From: Candidatus Obscuribacterales bacterium
Lineage (GTDB): Bacteria > Cyanobacteriota > Vampirovibrionia > Obscuribacterales > Obscuribacteraceae
Reading direction: 5' to 3'
Length of the DNA stretch: 64,000 nucleotides
NCBI GenBank assembly: GCA_019752635.1
Contig: JAIELX010000066.1
Location: 1 to 64,000, forward strand
The notes beneath the pieces are model-generated. The model made no database searches. It was given only the letters and a program-made list of their open reading frames with translations, and was not told the origin of the DNA. This document shows positions 7,800 through 16,712 of the stretch, one piece after another. Numbering within the stretch: the stretch's first letter is position 1; each line of letters begins with the position of its first letter. A program made the translations under genes and the position numbers.

Positions 7800-8783
7800 G
7801 TGAAAGCCCTAGTCCTCGATCGACCCGGTAAGCCGGATGTACTTTATCTAACTGAAGTAGACAAACCCACCCCCGGACCTCGTGAAGTCCGCGTTCGTGT
7901 TCAAGCCGTGGGACTGAACCCCGTTGACTACAAACTTGCTGCTACGGGTTATCCCGGCTGGAAGTTTCCTTTCATCTTGGGTCTTGATATCGCAGGTGTC
8001 ATTGACGCTGTGGGACCTGAGGTTGACGACTGGAGCGAAGGCGACCCGGTCTATTATCTTGGCGACATGAAGAGACCGGGGGGTTATGGTCAATACACCA
8101 TAGCTCACACCGACGCTCTGGCTTGGATGCCCGAAAACATGAATCCTGTTGAAGCTGCTGCGCTTCCTTGCGCCGGATTCACTGCTTATCAAGCGCTATA
8201 TCGTAAGCTGCGTGTCCAAAAGGATCGCACTATCTTGATTCACAGCGGTAGCGGTGGCGTCGGTAGTTACGCAATTCAACTAGCTAAAGCTGCCGGTCTG
8301 ACTGTCATCGCATCTTGCTCCGCTCACAATTTTGAGTTCGTCAAGCGGCTCGGCGCCGAGCATACCATCGACTATAAGAATAGCGATGTTGCTTCTGTCG
8401 CTAAGACATTCACCGAAGGCGACCGCGGCGTTGACTACGTTCTCGACTCAGTATCCAGTGAAAGTGCGCGCAAGTGCATGGACGCCCTGGCATTCGGCGG
8501 CGAAATTGCTTGTGTAGCAGGGATGCCGGACTTGAGTGACGTTCCTCAGTTCACCAAAGCATTTTCCGTTCACGAAATCGCGCTTGGCGCGGCTTACGCT
8601 TCCGGCGACGCCGTGGCAATTGCCGACCTCGGTCGTATGGGACGCGAGCTTGCCGCACTGGTGGCTAAAGCGAAGATTCGTCCGACCGTTCAAGAAGTGA
8701 TTGCGCTGGAAGAAATTCCGGAAGCACTCGTTCGCCTTTCCAACCGGCATGTTCGCGGCAAAATCGTCGCGCGCGTTCCCTAA
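7800..8783 (+). CDS. Zinc-independent MDR family NAD(P)H oxidoreductase (quinone reductase-like)
   Basis: A 327-residue medium-chain dehydrogenase/reductase of the QOR/enoyl reductase type. It has the GroES-like N-terminal domain (GLNPVDYKLA, LGLDIAGVIDAVG) and the Rossmann domain with HSGSGGVGSYAIQLAKAAG for NADPH binding. The zinc ligands of alcohol dehydrogenases are absent, which points to quinone or enone reduction. The start is GTG 7800, 10 nt after GGAG (7786-7789). It stands alone, followed by a good terminator. The natural substrate cannot be told from sequence. Confidence 0.9.
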   Translation: MKALVLDRPGKPDVLYLTEVDKPTPGPREVRVRVQAVGLNPVDYKLAATGYPGWKFPFILGLDIAGVIDAVGPEVDDWSEGDPVYYLGDMKRPGGYGQYTIAHTDALAWMPENMNPVEAAALPCAGFTAYQALYRKLRVQKDRTILIHSGSGGVGSYAIQLAKAAGLTVIASCSAHNFEFVKRLGAEHTIDYKNSDVASVAKTFTEGDRGVDYVLDSVSSESARKCMDALAFGGEIACVAGMPDLSDVPQFTKAFSVHEIALGAAYASGDAVAIADLGRMGRELAALVAKAKIRPTVQEVIALEEIPEALVRLSNRHVRGKIVARVP

Positions 8784-8805
8784 ACTGATAAAAAGCGTAT
8801 TTTTG

Positions 8806-8836
8806 AAAAGACCCGGCTGTAATGTCGGGTCTTTTT
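8806..8836 (+). terminator. Rho-independent terminator
   Basis: AAAAGACCCG (8806-8815) pairs perfectly with CGGGTCTTTT (8826-8835) across a 10-nt loop and ends in a T-run, 23 nt after the MDR oxidoreductase stop. Confidence 0.85.
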
Positions 8837-8876
8837 GATTCAGTGGTAAGAAGCTCTAGGGAATGAGGGCCTGTCC

Positions 8877-10202
8877 TTGAGCAGCCACATAGATCGAGCG
8901 CTCGTCTTAATGGATCTTCGACCGGACAAGGCGGTCAAAGAACTGAATCAGGCTCTAGCCGAAGAGCCGGACAACTCTCTGGCGCATGCGCTGCTTGCCT
9001 CATGCTACTTGGAGTTGAAAGATTCAGACAGCGCGATGCGCGAAGTCAAAGAAGCTCTGCGTCTGGAGGCCGACGACGCGTTCAATTTTTATGTCTTAGC
9101 TCGTTGCCACTTCGATGCCAATCGAATTCTGGAAGCGGAAGTCGCAATTGAGGAAGCCATTGAATTGGATCCGTTCAATGCGGACTACTTGTGGTTCCTC
9201 GCTCTGGTGCAGATGGCGGAAGAGAACCTGAAAACCGCGTTGGAGACTACTGAGAGAGGGCTCGAAGTAGATCCGGACCACGCCAACTGCCACAATCTGC
9301 GAAGTTATGTCCTCAACAAACTCGGACGGAAAGAAGAGTCCGACCACTATGCGGGCCAGGCTCTCTCTCTCGATCCCGACGCATCCTTCACGCATACAAT
9401 TCGCGGTTGGACGTTGGTTGAGCGTCATGAATATCGCGATAGCCTGCCGCATTTTCGCGAGGCTCTGCGGCTTGATCCAGACAATGAATGGGCGCGTGAA
9501 GGCATGATCAAAGCCTTGCCGTCGCAGCATTGGATCTTTCAGTTTCATTTGATGTTGAAGCGCAACAAGGGTTATATCCTCTTGTTGCTTTGGATCGCGG
9601 GGAATATCTACCTGCATGAGGTGTACTCGCACAGCGGGTTTCCACAGCATCTGCTCATTGCGCTTTATGTTAGCTGGATATCCTTCGTCGTTTACGCGTG
9701 TGTTCTCTTTCTGCCCGATGCTATTGTTGCCGGGCCGTTGCTGAAGTTTCTGTTGCAGTTCGAACCGGACGGCAAGCACATCTTGAGCCCGGAAGAGCGA
9801 CGTCTCAATAATCACGCTGTTTTGTTCCTGGCGCTCACTGTTCCATCTTTGATAGTTGGCGTGTTGTCGAAATTTTGGTATCCATTGTGGGGAGTGCTTG
9901 CCGGATTCTTTCTCACGCGCCCGATAGCGTTGCCGGCCGGCGAGCGCACCGCAAAATGCTGGTTGCTTCACGCCGGCGGTGCAACTGTGGTCGGCCTGCT
10001 TATGTTCTTTCTCGGTGCCGCAGGAGAGAACGCGATCTACAGAGGATTGAGAACGGTTGCTTTCATAAACATTCTCAAAGTAGCTGGCGGAGCGAAGCTG
10101 TTCAAAGTATTGGGAGTGGGGCTGGGACTGGGATGGCTCTCTACGAAAATGCGTAGCAAGCAAAAGGATGAGGCCCGCAAGAAGATGCTGGAAGACATTT
10201 AA
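8877..10202 (+). CDS. TPR protein with C-terminal membrane domain
   Basis: A 441-residue protein. Residues 1 to about 205 form about five to six TPR units (for example PDNSLAHALLASCYLELKDS and PFNADYLWFLALVQMAEEN). Residues about 220-410 hold four or more hydrophobic segments (GYILLLLWIAGNIYL, LLIALYVSWISFVVYACVLF, AVLFLALTVPSLIVGVL, GGATVVGLLMFFLGAAG). The end is basic and cytoplasmic in style (STKMRSKQKDEARKK). The start is TTG 8877, 7 nt after GAGGG (8865-8869). The TPR part probably recruits a partner to the inner membrane. No enzyme motif is seen and the function is unknown. Confidence 0.85.
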   Translation: MSSHIDRALVLMDLRPDKAVKELNQALAEEPDNSLAHALLASCYLELKDSDSAMREVKEALRLEADDAFNFYVLARCHFDANRILEAEVAIEEAIELDPFNADYLWFLALVQMAEENLKTALETTERGLEVDPDHANCHNLRSYVLNKLGRKEESDHYAGQALSLDPDASFTHTIRGWTLVERHEYRDSLPHFREALRLDPDNEWAREGMIKALPSQHWIFQFHLMLKRNKGYILLLLWIAGNIYLHEVYSHSGFPQHLLIALYVSWISFVVYACVLFLPDAIVAGPLLKFLLQFEPDGKHILSPEERRLNNHAVLFLALTVPSLIVGVLSKFWYPLWGVLAGFFLTRPIALPAGERTAKCWLLHAGGATVVGLLMFFLGAAGENAIYRGLRTVAFINILKVAGGAKLFKVLGVGLGLGWLSTKMRSKQKDEARKKMLEDI

Positions 10203-10215
10203 TATAAGCGCTCCG

Positions 10216-10397
10216 GCTCGTCGGCAAGCCTCCTCGCCTCCGCGCGTAGATGTCGTCGCTCCGCTCTCACGGCTCCTCGCCGCTCGAGCTTCGCTGCTTT
10301 GTTCTATATGAAGCTCGTCGGCAAGCCTCCTCGCCTCCGCGCGAAAAACAACGACGCCTCACTCTTTGCGGCGGTAAACCGCCGCTCGAGCTTCGCT
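10216..10397. repeat. GC-rich intergenic duplication
   Basis: A 31-bp direct repeat occurs at 10216-10246 and 10313-10343 (begins GCTCGTCGGCAAGCC, ends CTCCGCGCG). An 18-bp repeat, CGCCGCTCGAGCTTCGCT, follows each copy at 10278-10295 and 10380-10397. The two units are therefore about 100 bp long with diverged middles. A hairpin GCGGCGG-TAAA-CCGCCGC lies at 10369-10386. No frame here looks coding. It may be an intergenic repeat family, and copies elsewhere in the genome would settle this. Confidence 0.85.
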
Positions 10398-10523
10398 TGG
10401 CCGAATTTCCAGATTGCTTTCTTCCTGCAAAGCGATTCCCGTCTGCTAAGGCTTTGTTGAGACTGGCGTTTAGCGCCCCGGGTCTTGCTAGAATGTGGGC
10501 TTCTCTCACTGGAGGTTGGCACG

Positions 10524-11765
10524 ATGAGTGGCACGAAAACTATTGCGGAAGAACTAGATGCACTTTCGGCGAAAGTTGAGAATCGTGTAATAGAGTGGAG
10601 GCGAGATTTCCACGCTAACCCCGAACTATCGAATCGAGAGTTCGAAACTGCAAAAAAGGTTGCCGCCCACCTGACCAGTCTTGGAATCGAAGTAAAGACC
10701 AATGTCGCTGTCACTGGAGTAGTGGGGTTATTGCGCGGCGGCAAACCGGGCAAAGTCGTAGCTCTGCGGGCGGACATGGATGCTTTGCCGGTGAAGGAAG
10801 AGGTGGATTTACCGTTTGCTTCGAAAGTAAAAACAACTTACGAGAATCAAGAGGTTGGCGTGATGCACGCCTGCGGACACGACACCCACACCGCCATGTT
10901 GATGGGCGCGGCTGAGGTTCTGGCGGGCGTACGCGATCAAATTAAGGGCAGCGTTAAGTTCATTTTTCAGCCAGCGGAAGAAGGTGCTCCTGCCGGCGAA
11001 AAAGGCGGCGCCGCGTTGATGATCGAGGAAGGCGTGCTTGAGAATCCCCGCCCCGATGCAATCTTCGGTCTGCATGTAATCGCTGGAATGGAGGTCGGAA
11101 CCATTCAGTATCGCGTCGGTCCGACGCTGGCCAGCGGAGACATGGTGCACATCGATATCAATGGAACTCAGACTCATGGCGGTTATCCATGGCGCGGTGT
11201 CGACCCGATCGTGGTGGCATCACAAGTGGTGCTCGGGATGCAGACCATCGTCAGCCGTCAGATTGACATAACACTCGAGCCGGCAATTTTATCCTTTGGC
11301 TCGATTCATGGTGGAGTGCGTTCGAACATCATTCCGGAGACCGTGTCGCTTACCGGGACCATGCGCACTTTCAACGAGGGTATGCGCCGCGATCTGCGCG
11401 CTCGTATCGTCACAACGGCGGAGAAGATTGCCGAGAGCTGCGGAGCAACAGCCTGTGTACATATCGAACCGGATTATGACGTTACATACAACGATCCGAC
11501 GTTAACCAGGGCGATGCTTCCGACTCTGGAACGAGTCGCCGGTGCCGACAGAGTGTTGGAAGCGCCCAAGATTATGGGCTCAGAAGACTTCTCCTTCTAT
11601 CAAAAGGTTGTGCCGGGGCTTTTCTATCTGCTCGGCGTCACTCCTGCAGAAGACAAACAGCCGGCAGCGAATCACTCGCCGCACTTTTACGTTGATGAGA
11701 AGGCTTTGGGTCTGGGAGTTCGCAGCCTGGTCCACCTGACCATCGACTATCTAAACCGCGCTTAG
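10524..11765 (+). CDS. M20 family amidohydrolase (hippurate hydrolase-like)
   Basis: A 413-residue metallo-amidohydrolase of the M20D group, which removes N-acyl groups from amino acids or similar amides. Metal ligands are visible in MHACGHDTHTAM, QPAEEG and GLHVI, with the last ligand His in AANHSPHFYVDE. The dimerisation domain lies between (about 190-300). The start ATG 10524 follows GGAGG (10511-10515) by 8 nt. There is no signal peptide, so it is cytoplasmic. The exact substrate (N-acetyl amino acids, hippurate or auxin-like conjugates) is open. Confidence 0.92.
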   Translation: MSGTKTIAEELDALSAKVENRVIEWRRDFHANPELSNREFETAKKVAAHLTSLGIEVKTNVAVTGVVGLLRGGKPGKVVALRADMDALPVKEEVDLPFASKVKTTYENQEVGVMHACGHDTHTAMLMGAAEVLAGVRDQIKGSVKFIFQPAEEGAPAGEKGGAALMIEEGVLENPRPDAIFGLHVIAGMEVGTIQYRVGPTLASGDMVHIDINGTQTHGGYPWRGVDPIVVASQVVLGMQTIVSRQIDITLEPAILSFGSIHGGVRSNIIPETVSLTGTMRTFNEGMRRDLRARIVTTAEKIAESCGATACVHIEPDYDVTYNDPTLTRAMLPTLERVAGADRVLEAPKIMGSEDFSFYQKVVPGLFYLLGVTPAEDKQPAANHSPHFYVDEKALGLGVRSLVHLTIDYLNRA

Positions 11766-11899
11766 TGGACAGAGCGGACCCATTGGTGAAATCCTCCTAA
11801 AGAATTCTTTCGGAGGGATGGTTTCCGTATTGCCACTAACGCATGAAATTGAGTAAATGACGGTGTTCGCTTGGTACACGCCTACGCGGGGAATTGACA

Positions 11900-12793
11900 T
11901 TGAGCCAGACCAAAGAAGTTGTCCAAACCGGAACCGTGCTTGACGGCACTGCGTGTGCGAAAGCCGTTCGCGAAGCCCTGGCGCTTGAAGTGCAGACGTT
12001 CGTAGCAACCGGCTTGCGTCCACCGGGTCTGGCGGTCGTATTGGTGGGCGATGATCCTGCCAGCAAGGTTTACGTGAAGAACAAAGTATTAGCTTGTAAG
12101 AAAGCCGGCATCGAGAGCTTCCTTCATGAATTGCCTGGCAGTACCGATGCAGAAACACTTTTGAAGTTGATCGATGAGCTGAATCAGCGTGCAGATGTCG
12201 ATGGTATTTTAGTGCAGTTGCCTCTGCCTGCCGGGTTGCCGACTGATGCGGTACTAATGGCGGTATCACCTGAAAAAGATGCGGATGGTTTGCATCCCTA
12301 TAATCTGGGGCTATTGCTCTCGGGCAAAGCGGGGCTGCGTCCCTGCACCCCCAGCGGAATTATTCGCTTGTTAGACCATTACAACATTCCGATTGAAGGT
12401 AAGAGTGCTGTTGTAATTGGTCGTTCCAACCTGGTCGGAAAACCGATTTCAATTCTGTTGATGGAACGCAATGCGACCGTAACCATGTGCCACAGTCGCA
12501 GTAAAAATCTGGAAGAAATTTGTCGCGGTGCCGACATCCTGGTTGTTGCCGCCGGAAGGCGCGAAATGGTTGCCGGTAGTTGGGTTAAACCCGGTGCGGT
12601 GGTGATTGATGTCGGCATTCACAAGACCGACAAGACTGATTCCGGTTTGACCGGCGATGTTATCTATCCCGAAGCCAAAGCTGTAGCGTCGCACATAACT
12701 CCCGTTCCGGGCGGTATCGGACCGATGACGGTGGCGATGTTGTTGTCAAACACGTTCGCAGCTTACAAGAAGAAGCACACTCACAATAAGTAG
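11900..12793 (+). CDS. folD: Methylenetetrahydrofolate dehydrogenase/cyclohydrolase
   Basis: Bifunctional FolD of about 298 residues that interconverts 5,10-methylene-THF, methenyl-THF and 10-formyl-THF with NADP. The substrate site holds SKVYVKNKVLACKKAGI with the key Lys, then DGILVQLPLP and KDADGLHP. The nucleotide site holds VVIGRSNLVGKP, and the end is TPVPGGIGPMT. The start is taken as TTG 11900, 8 nt after GGGG (11888-11891). TTG 11894 is possible but too near the SD. A short hairpin-like sequence (11791-11819) lies upstream. Confidence 0.96.
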   Translation: MSQTKEVVQTGTVLDGTACAKAVREALALEVQTFVATGLRPPGLAVVLVGDDPASKVYVKNKVLACKKAGIESFLHELPGSTDAETLLKLIDELNQRADVDGILVQLPLPAGLPTDAVLMAVSPEKDADGLHPYNLGLLLSGKAGLRPCTPSGIIRLLDHYNIPIEGKSAVVIGRSNLVGKPISILLMERNATVTMCHSRSKNLEEICRGADILVVAAGRREMVAGSWVKPGAVVIDVGIHKTDKTDSGLTGDVIYPEAKAVASHITPVPGGIGPMTVAMLLSNTFAAYKKKHTHNK

Positions 12794-12864
12794 AATCTAC
12801 AATGTGATTAACTCTGCCGGGCCAATCTTTCTGTAAGATGGAAGAGTGATGCGCAGGAGACGAT

Positions 12865-13473
12865 ATGACTGAAGTGTTGGCAACGCCGAAACCAGGTTTA
12901 CCCCTTTGGGCAAAATCGCTTGTCGTTTTAGTTGTGACGGTCGTCTTTGTGTGCATTGTCTCGTTGACCTCGCTGGTCAATTTTTCAGCAAGCATCGCGA
13001 AGAAGGCTAGAGTGCCTGCATACATTACTTCGGTGATGCAGGCGGTTGCGGAAATGCCGAGTACTTTGCCTGACGGATTCTCTTATCAAACCGCCGCTGA
13101 GATCAACAACTATCGTTTCGTGTCTTTTCTGTATAAGCCTGATGACAGTTTGCTGGCTTTCATATCGATGCCGGTTGATGCCAAATTGGATGACTCGGCG
13201 TTGATAGTTCAAGAACTTTCCTCGCGCGGATTACCTGCGGTTTCCGATTCTTTTCAGGTTGATAAGAAAGGACAAGAGTCTGTTGCCGGACACACTATGG
13301 ACTACACGATCGGGAAAACGATGGATAGAGATGGCACCGGCATTGGTACCATGATTGGCTGCATTGTCGACAAAGGAAAGAACAAACAGTTGTTGATGTA
13401 TGGGTGGTCGCTCAAGGGCGATTTTGATTTCGCCGTTGCTAAGAAACTGCTGGATGCCATCAAAAGCATGTGA
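12865..13473 (+). CDS. Single-pass membrane protein of unknown function
   Basis: A 202-residue protein from ATG 12865 after AGGAGA. A hydrophobic segment at about 16-40 (SLVVLVVTVVFVCIVSLTSLV) anchors it, and the rest (about 50-202) is a compact extracytoplasmic-looking domain with FSYQTAAEINNYRFVSFLYKP, a central VAGHTMDYTIGK part and an end FDFAVAKKLLDAI. The pattern resembles small domains that test a value against a threshold, but no family is recognised. It lies between folD and a PLP dehydratase on the same strand. Confidence 0.75.
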   Translation: MTEVLATPKPGLPLWAKSLVVLVVTVVFVCIVSLTSLVNFSASIAKKARVPAYITSVMQAVAEMPSTLPDGFSYQTAAEINNYRFVSFLYKPDDSLLAFISMPVDAKLDDSALIVQELSSRGLPAVSDSFQVDKKGQESVAGHTMDYTIGKTMDRDGTGIGTMIGCIVDKGKNKQLLMYGWSLKGDFDFAVAKKLLDAIKSM

Positions 13474-13518
13474 GCGACAGGTTGTTCATTCGGTTTGATG
13501 TGATGCGGAGGATTCCCG

Positions 13519-14472
13519 TTGGAGAGCGTTGCTTCAGAAATGACTTTGACCTCAATCGGAGCGATACGGCCTGTTACCATCATTGAATCGGAGAAGCTTT
13601 CGCGAAGCGCTCGTGTGAATTTAATCATTGCTACTGAAACATTTCAGACTACCGGTAGCTTCAAATTTCGTGCTGCCTACAACGTATGTTCAAGTGTTGC
13701 TGAGGAAACGTTGATTACGGCGTCGTCCGGGAATTTCGGGCAGGCCATGGCTTGCGCCTGCTTGATGTTGGGCAAGAAAGCAATAATTGTCATGCCTTCG
13801 AACTCCGCGAAGGTGAAAGTTGATGCAACGCGAAGTTATGGTGCCGTTGTTGATCTTGTGGACACGAAAGTAAAATCACGTGCGCAGCGAGTGGCGGAAC
13901 TTGCTGCGGAAAACCCGGGCGCCCGTGTTTGCAGCGCTTACGATGATCCCCTGGTCATTGACGGAAATGCGTCTCTAGGACGAGAGATGGGGCTGCTTAC
14001 TCGAGCATTCGATGTCGTGGTTGTGCCTGTCGGTGGTGGCGGGTTGGCGGCGGGAGTGGTAAACGGTCTCAAACAGAGTAATCGCAATGTACAGGTATAT
14101 GGAGCGGAGCCCCTGCTGGCCAATGATGCTGCGCAATCGCTCAGAACCGGTGCCGTAGTTCGATTGGACCATGAGCCGCAAACCATTGCTGATGGTGCAA
14201 GAACGGTAAGTTTGGGCGCACATAACTGGGAGATTCTTAAGCATGGCTTGACTGGCATTCTTGAAGTTTCAGAAGAAAAAATTGCCGAAGCCTTGCGGCG
14301 CTACTTTTTCGAAGTCAACCTCAAAGTTGAACCCACGGGGGCTTTGGCACTCGGTGCCGTGCTTAGCAACCCTGCTTTATTCGCCGACAAGACCGTCGTC
14401 TGCATCGTCAGTGGTGGCAACGTCGATTCTGATACTTACTCGCGAATTCTCAATGAGTCCGGCGCTCGCTAA
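13519..14472 (+). CDS. PLP-dependent threonine/serine dehydratase-like enzyme
   Basis: A fold type II PLP enzyme of 317 residues. Lys49 in TTGSFKFRAAYN is the Schiff-base lysine. SSGNFGQA is the substrate loop (SSGNHAQ in classical threonine dehydratases, so His is replaced by Phe). PVGGGGLAAG binds the PLP phosphate. The protein lacks a C-terminal ACT regulatory domain, so it resembles catabolic dehydratases or serine racemase more than IlvA. The start TTG 13519 follows GGAGG (13507-13511). Its stop overlaps the stop of the convergent TraB-like gene by 4 nt. Confidence 0.88.
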   Translation: MESVASEMTLTSIGAIRPVTIIESEKLSRSARVNLIIATETFQTTGSFKFRAAYNVCSSVAEETLITASSGNFGQAMACACLMLGKKAIIVMPSNSAKVKVDATRSYGAVVDLVDTKVKSRAQRVAELAAENPGARVCSAYDDPLVIDGNASLGREMGLLTRAFDVVVVPVGGGGLAAGVVNGLKQSNRNVQVYGAEPLLANDAAQSLRTGAVVRLDHEPQTIADGARTVSLGAHNWEILKHGLTGILEVSEEKIAEALRRYFFEVNLKVEPTGALALGAVLSNPALFADKTVVCIVSGGNVDSDTYSRILNESGAR

Positions 14473-15635
14473 GGGGTTATCCAGTCCGGGGTTCTTGCAC
14501 TTTCCGTGTCGGCCGGTTTCGCTGGCGCGTCGATTGCTTGCGCGGCGCTGTCTGTTTTCTTCACCGGTGGTGGCAGCGCTTGTCCTGCTTTCACCTGTTC
14601 TACTTGATACCCTTTCTTGCGAAGCGAGGCTATGATGCCTTTCTCTCCGACCATATGCCCGCTGCCAACCGCGACGAAATGCGTTTTACCTGTTGCGAGC
14701 ATCTCTTCAATCTTCGCCGTCATTGTGACGTTGCGTTCGTAGAGCATTTTTTCTTGAACCGGCTGCAGTTCCGGGTGTTTGCGCGTGTCCTTCGTCAACA
14801 CGAAATCAAGGCCTTTGTCATCGCCCGCGCGCCACTTCGCCATCATGTCGTCTGCAACAGTGCGCAGTTCCTTCACTTCCAGCAGTGTCAAACGAAGCAT
14901 TTCGTCTTGCAGATCGTCGGGAAAACCAGCCAACAGGCTGATTTGAAACTCTTCTGTTTCCAGTCCCAATACTTTCTTTTCCGTCGCGCGTGCTTCATGC
15001 AAAAAATGCTGATCGATTCCCAATTCCGGCTGAAATCCCATCTTTTGCAGCTCTCCTTTCGTTAGCAAAAGTGCGACAAGCCACGGTCGCATCTTGTCAT
15101 ATGCGGCAATCGGTTGCCCCTGTCTGGTCAAATATTCCGACAGCGCTTTGCGAGAGGCTTCGGTAAGATGCTTCGAAAGCGAGTCTCCCGAGGGGTAGAT
15201 GCCTTTGGTTGCCAGCAGCTTCTGCATTACAGAAGGATCCGTTTTTGAAAGATCAATCTCCAGGACTAAAAATTCGGATTGGTGAAACGCTGTCTCCATT
15301 TCCTTAGGCAGCGGATAGAACGAACCGCGCACCATGTGCAGCGTACCGATCAAGTAAGCCGTGCCCTTGTCGCTGGTTACCTTCCATAAAAACTCCGGCG
15401 TACCGGCTGTGTACCCTGCAGAATCTTTCGCTGCGGGTGTTTTCGCAGAAGTGGAGTGCGGTGGAGGAGTTTTGGGCAGCGGCGGCTTCGCTGCGCCGGT
15501 TTTTGCAACCGGCGCTTTGGGCGGCGCTTTCACCGGCTGCTTTGCGTCGACCTGCAAAGACGCTACCAGGCAGACCAGGCTTACGACAGACAGCAATTTA
15601 ATCAGTAATTGCTGTCGCTTACGGTCTGCAGGCAT
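14469..15635 (-). CDS. TraB/GumN family protein, exported
   Basis: A 388-residue protein from ATG 15635, 5 nt after GGAGGG. An N-terminal signal peptide or anchor (LLIKLLSVVSLVCLVASLQV, about 10-29) is followed by a Pro/Ala/Lys-rich linker (32-75). The TraB/GumN domain (about 80-350) shows the family landmarks: FLWKV, IGTLH at 96-100, EIDLS, and VAVGSGHMVGEKGI near the end. In metalloprotease-like models of this family the GTLH and GxGH motifs form the active centre. It is probably periplasmic or surface-located. It ends convergent with the PLP dehydratase gene. Confidence 0.88.
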   Translation of the reverse strand: MPADRKRQQLLIKLLSVVSLVCLVASLQVDAKQPVKAPPKAPVAKTGAAKPPLPKTPPPHSTSAKTPAAKDSAGYTAGTPEFLWKVTSDKGTAYLIGTLHMVRGSFYPLPKEMETAFHQSEFLVLEIDLSKTDPSVMQKLLATKGIYPSGDSLSKHLTEASRKALSEYLTRQGQPIAAYDKMRPWLVALLLTKGELQKMGFQPELGIDQHFLHEARATEKKVLGLETEEFQISLLAGFPDDLQDEMLRLTLLEVKELRTVADDMMAKWRAGDDKGLDFVLTKDTRKHPELQPVQEKMLYERNVTMTAKIEEMLATGKTHFVAVGSGHMVGEKGIIASLRKKGYQVEQVKAGQALPPPVKKTDSAAQAIDAPAKPADTESARTPDWITP

Positions 15636-15774
15636 TGTGTCCCTCCAAAATTGCAGGCGGAATTGTGATCTGTACAGCTTAGCTTAAATTAGCGTAAACG
15701 TTGCCGGAAATTATGTTGGAGCAAAGCATAAGGCGCGGTTTCGGCAACTTGCACCTTCCTGAATTTTATTGCGT

Positions 15775-15853
15775 AAACCAGCCCGTTGCTCGTTGTCCGG
15801 CTGTCAGCTGGTTTAAGATATTAGAAGCTCGTTAAAGACGAGCGGGCTGGTTT
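15775..15853. promoter_or_regulatory. Leader with two mutually exclusive hairpins
   Basis: Between the divergent TraB-like and 66-aa genes, AAACCAGC (15775-15782) can pair with GCTGGTTT (15807-15814). Alternatively AAACCAGCCC (15775-15784) plus GCTCGT (15788-15793) can pair with GGGCTGGTTT (15844-15853) and ACGAGC (15838-15843). One strand segment thus has two perfect partners, as in switching leaders. No known riboswitch consensus is recognised. The stem lies about 25 nt before the 66-aa gene start. Confidence 0.5.
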
Positions 15854-15878
15854 CGCTAGTTAATGAAGAGCTGCTCAA

Positions 15879-16079
15879 ATGCACAACAAAACTCTGGATG
15901 CTTGGTTCAAAACCTTTGTCACGATATTCTGGCTGGTAATGGCCATTGGCATTTACGCCCTTTTCACTTACAAGGTTGATGCTCCGGAGCCAAAGCCGGG
16001 CGGCGGCGGCGGACACGGTATGATCATGCCGCAAGACGGTGAATACGCGCCGCATGCGCGTATTTGGCCTCGAGCCTGA
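15879..16079 (+). CDS. Small single-pass membrane protein
   Basis: A 66-residue open frame from ATG 15879. A hydrophobic helix (FVTIFWLVMAIGIYALFTY, about 11-29) is followed by a short tail rich in Pro and Gly (EPKPGGGGGHGMIMP) that would sit outside the cytoplasm. The SD is weak (AGAG about 10 nt upstream). The protein-like composition and the structured leader support it as a real gene, but no homologue is recognised. Confidence 0.6.
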   Translation: MHNKTLDAWFKTFVTIFWLVMAIGIYALFTYKVDAPEPKPGGGGGHGMIMPQDGEYAPHARIWPRA

Positions 16080-16104
16080 GCCGCTCCGTCGGGACGCTGA
16101 GTTT

Positions 16105-16671
16105 CTACTTGTCCGGATGCCGGGTGAGCGGCTTTGCCCTACTGGCGATTTCCATGGCATAAGCATAGAAGTTGCTGTACTGGTGCTGGCTCAGGCGATG
16201 AACCGGACTTGCCAGCTTGCCGCCATAGGCATCCAGGATGTCCGTCAGTCCAAGGTTAACCCACTCCCACAACATTGAATCAACATTGTAGGAGATCATG
16301 ACTCGCTCTACCCGAGCGCGGATCGCTGCCGACTCTGCCGGTGGGATGCCACACTGCGCAAGGAGTTGCAGTGTTCGCTCTTGTTGCTCCGGGCTGAACT
16401 CCGTATCGAGAAAAGGATCGAGAAGCAGTCCCCATACGTCGAGGCGATCGACCAAAGGAACGGCGTTTTTCTCGCACCAAGTTTTTAACTTTTCCCGATC
16501 GGACGCAGGCACGAAAATCGTTTCACATTTCTTGAGCCGAATCTCCGGTGGGGCGCACGAGATGCCCACATCGGCAATCTCCTGCGCCGTAATCTTTCCG
16601 GCGGGATAGACTGACGCCGCTGTGTAGGGATAACTAGAGAATTCAATGTAGGTAGGCGCGAAGATGACCAT
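16105..16671 (-). CDS. Conserved-looking protein of unknown function
   Basis: A 188-residue open frame from ATG 16671 to TAG 16105-16107. It is globular, with no signal peptide or membrane helix. The middle reads PEIRLKKCETIFVPASDREKLKTW, and then comes a helical part (DRLDVWGLLLDPFLDTEFSP, ARVERVMISYNV). The composition is protein-like and no overlapping frame is better. No family is recognised. It is divergent from the envelope cassette and convergent with the 66-aa gene. Confidence 0.65.
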   Translation of the reverse strand: MVIFAPTYIEFSSYPYTAASVYPAGKITAQEIADVGISCAPPEIRLKKCETIFVPASDREKLKTWCEKNAVPLVDRLDVWGLLLDPFLDTEFSPEQQERTLQLLAQCGIPPAESAAIRARVERVMISYNVDSMLWEWVNLGLTDILDAYGGKLASPVHRLSQHQYSNFYAYAMEIASRAKPLTRHPDK

Positions 16672-16712
16672 TCCGGTGTGTTCTTGTGTTTGATTCGGCT
16701 AACTTCACCTGA

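Noticed and set aside
9096..10163. A 355-codon frame antisense to the TPR membrane protein gene
   Set aside because: It mirrors the real gene in the opposite strand and is rich in Arg, Gln and His with no domain. The plus-strand frame has clear TPR repeats and helices.
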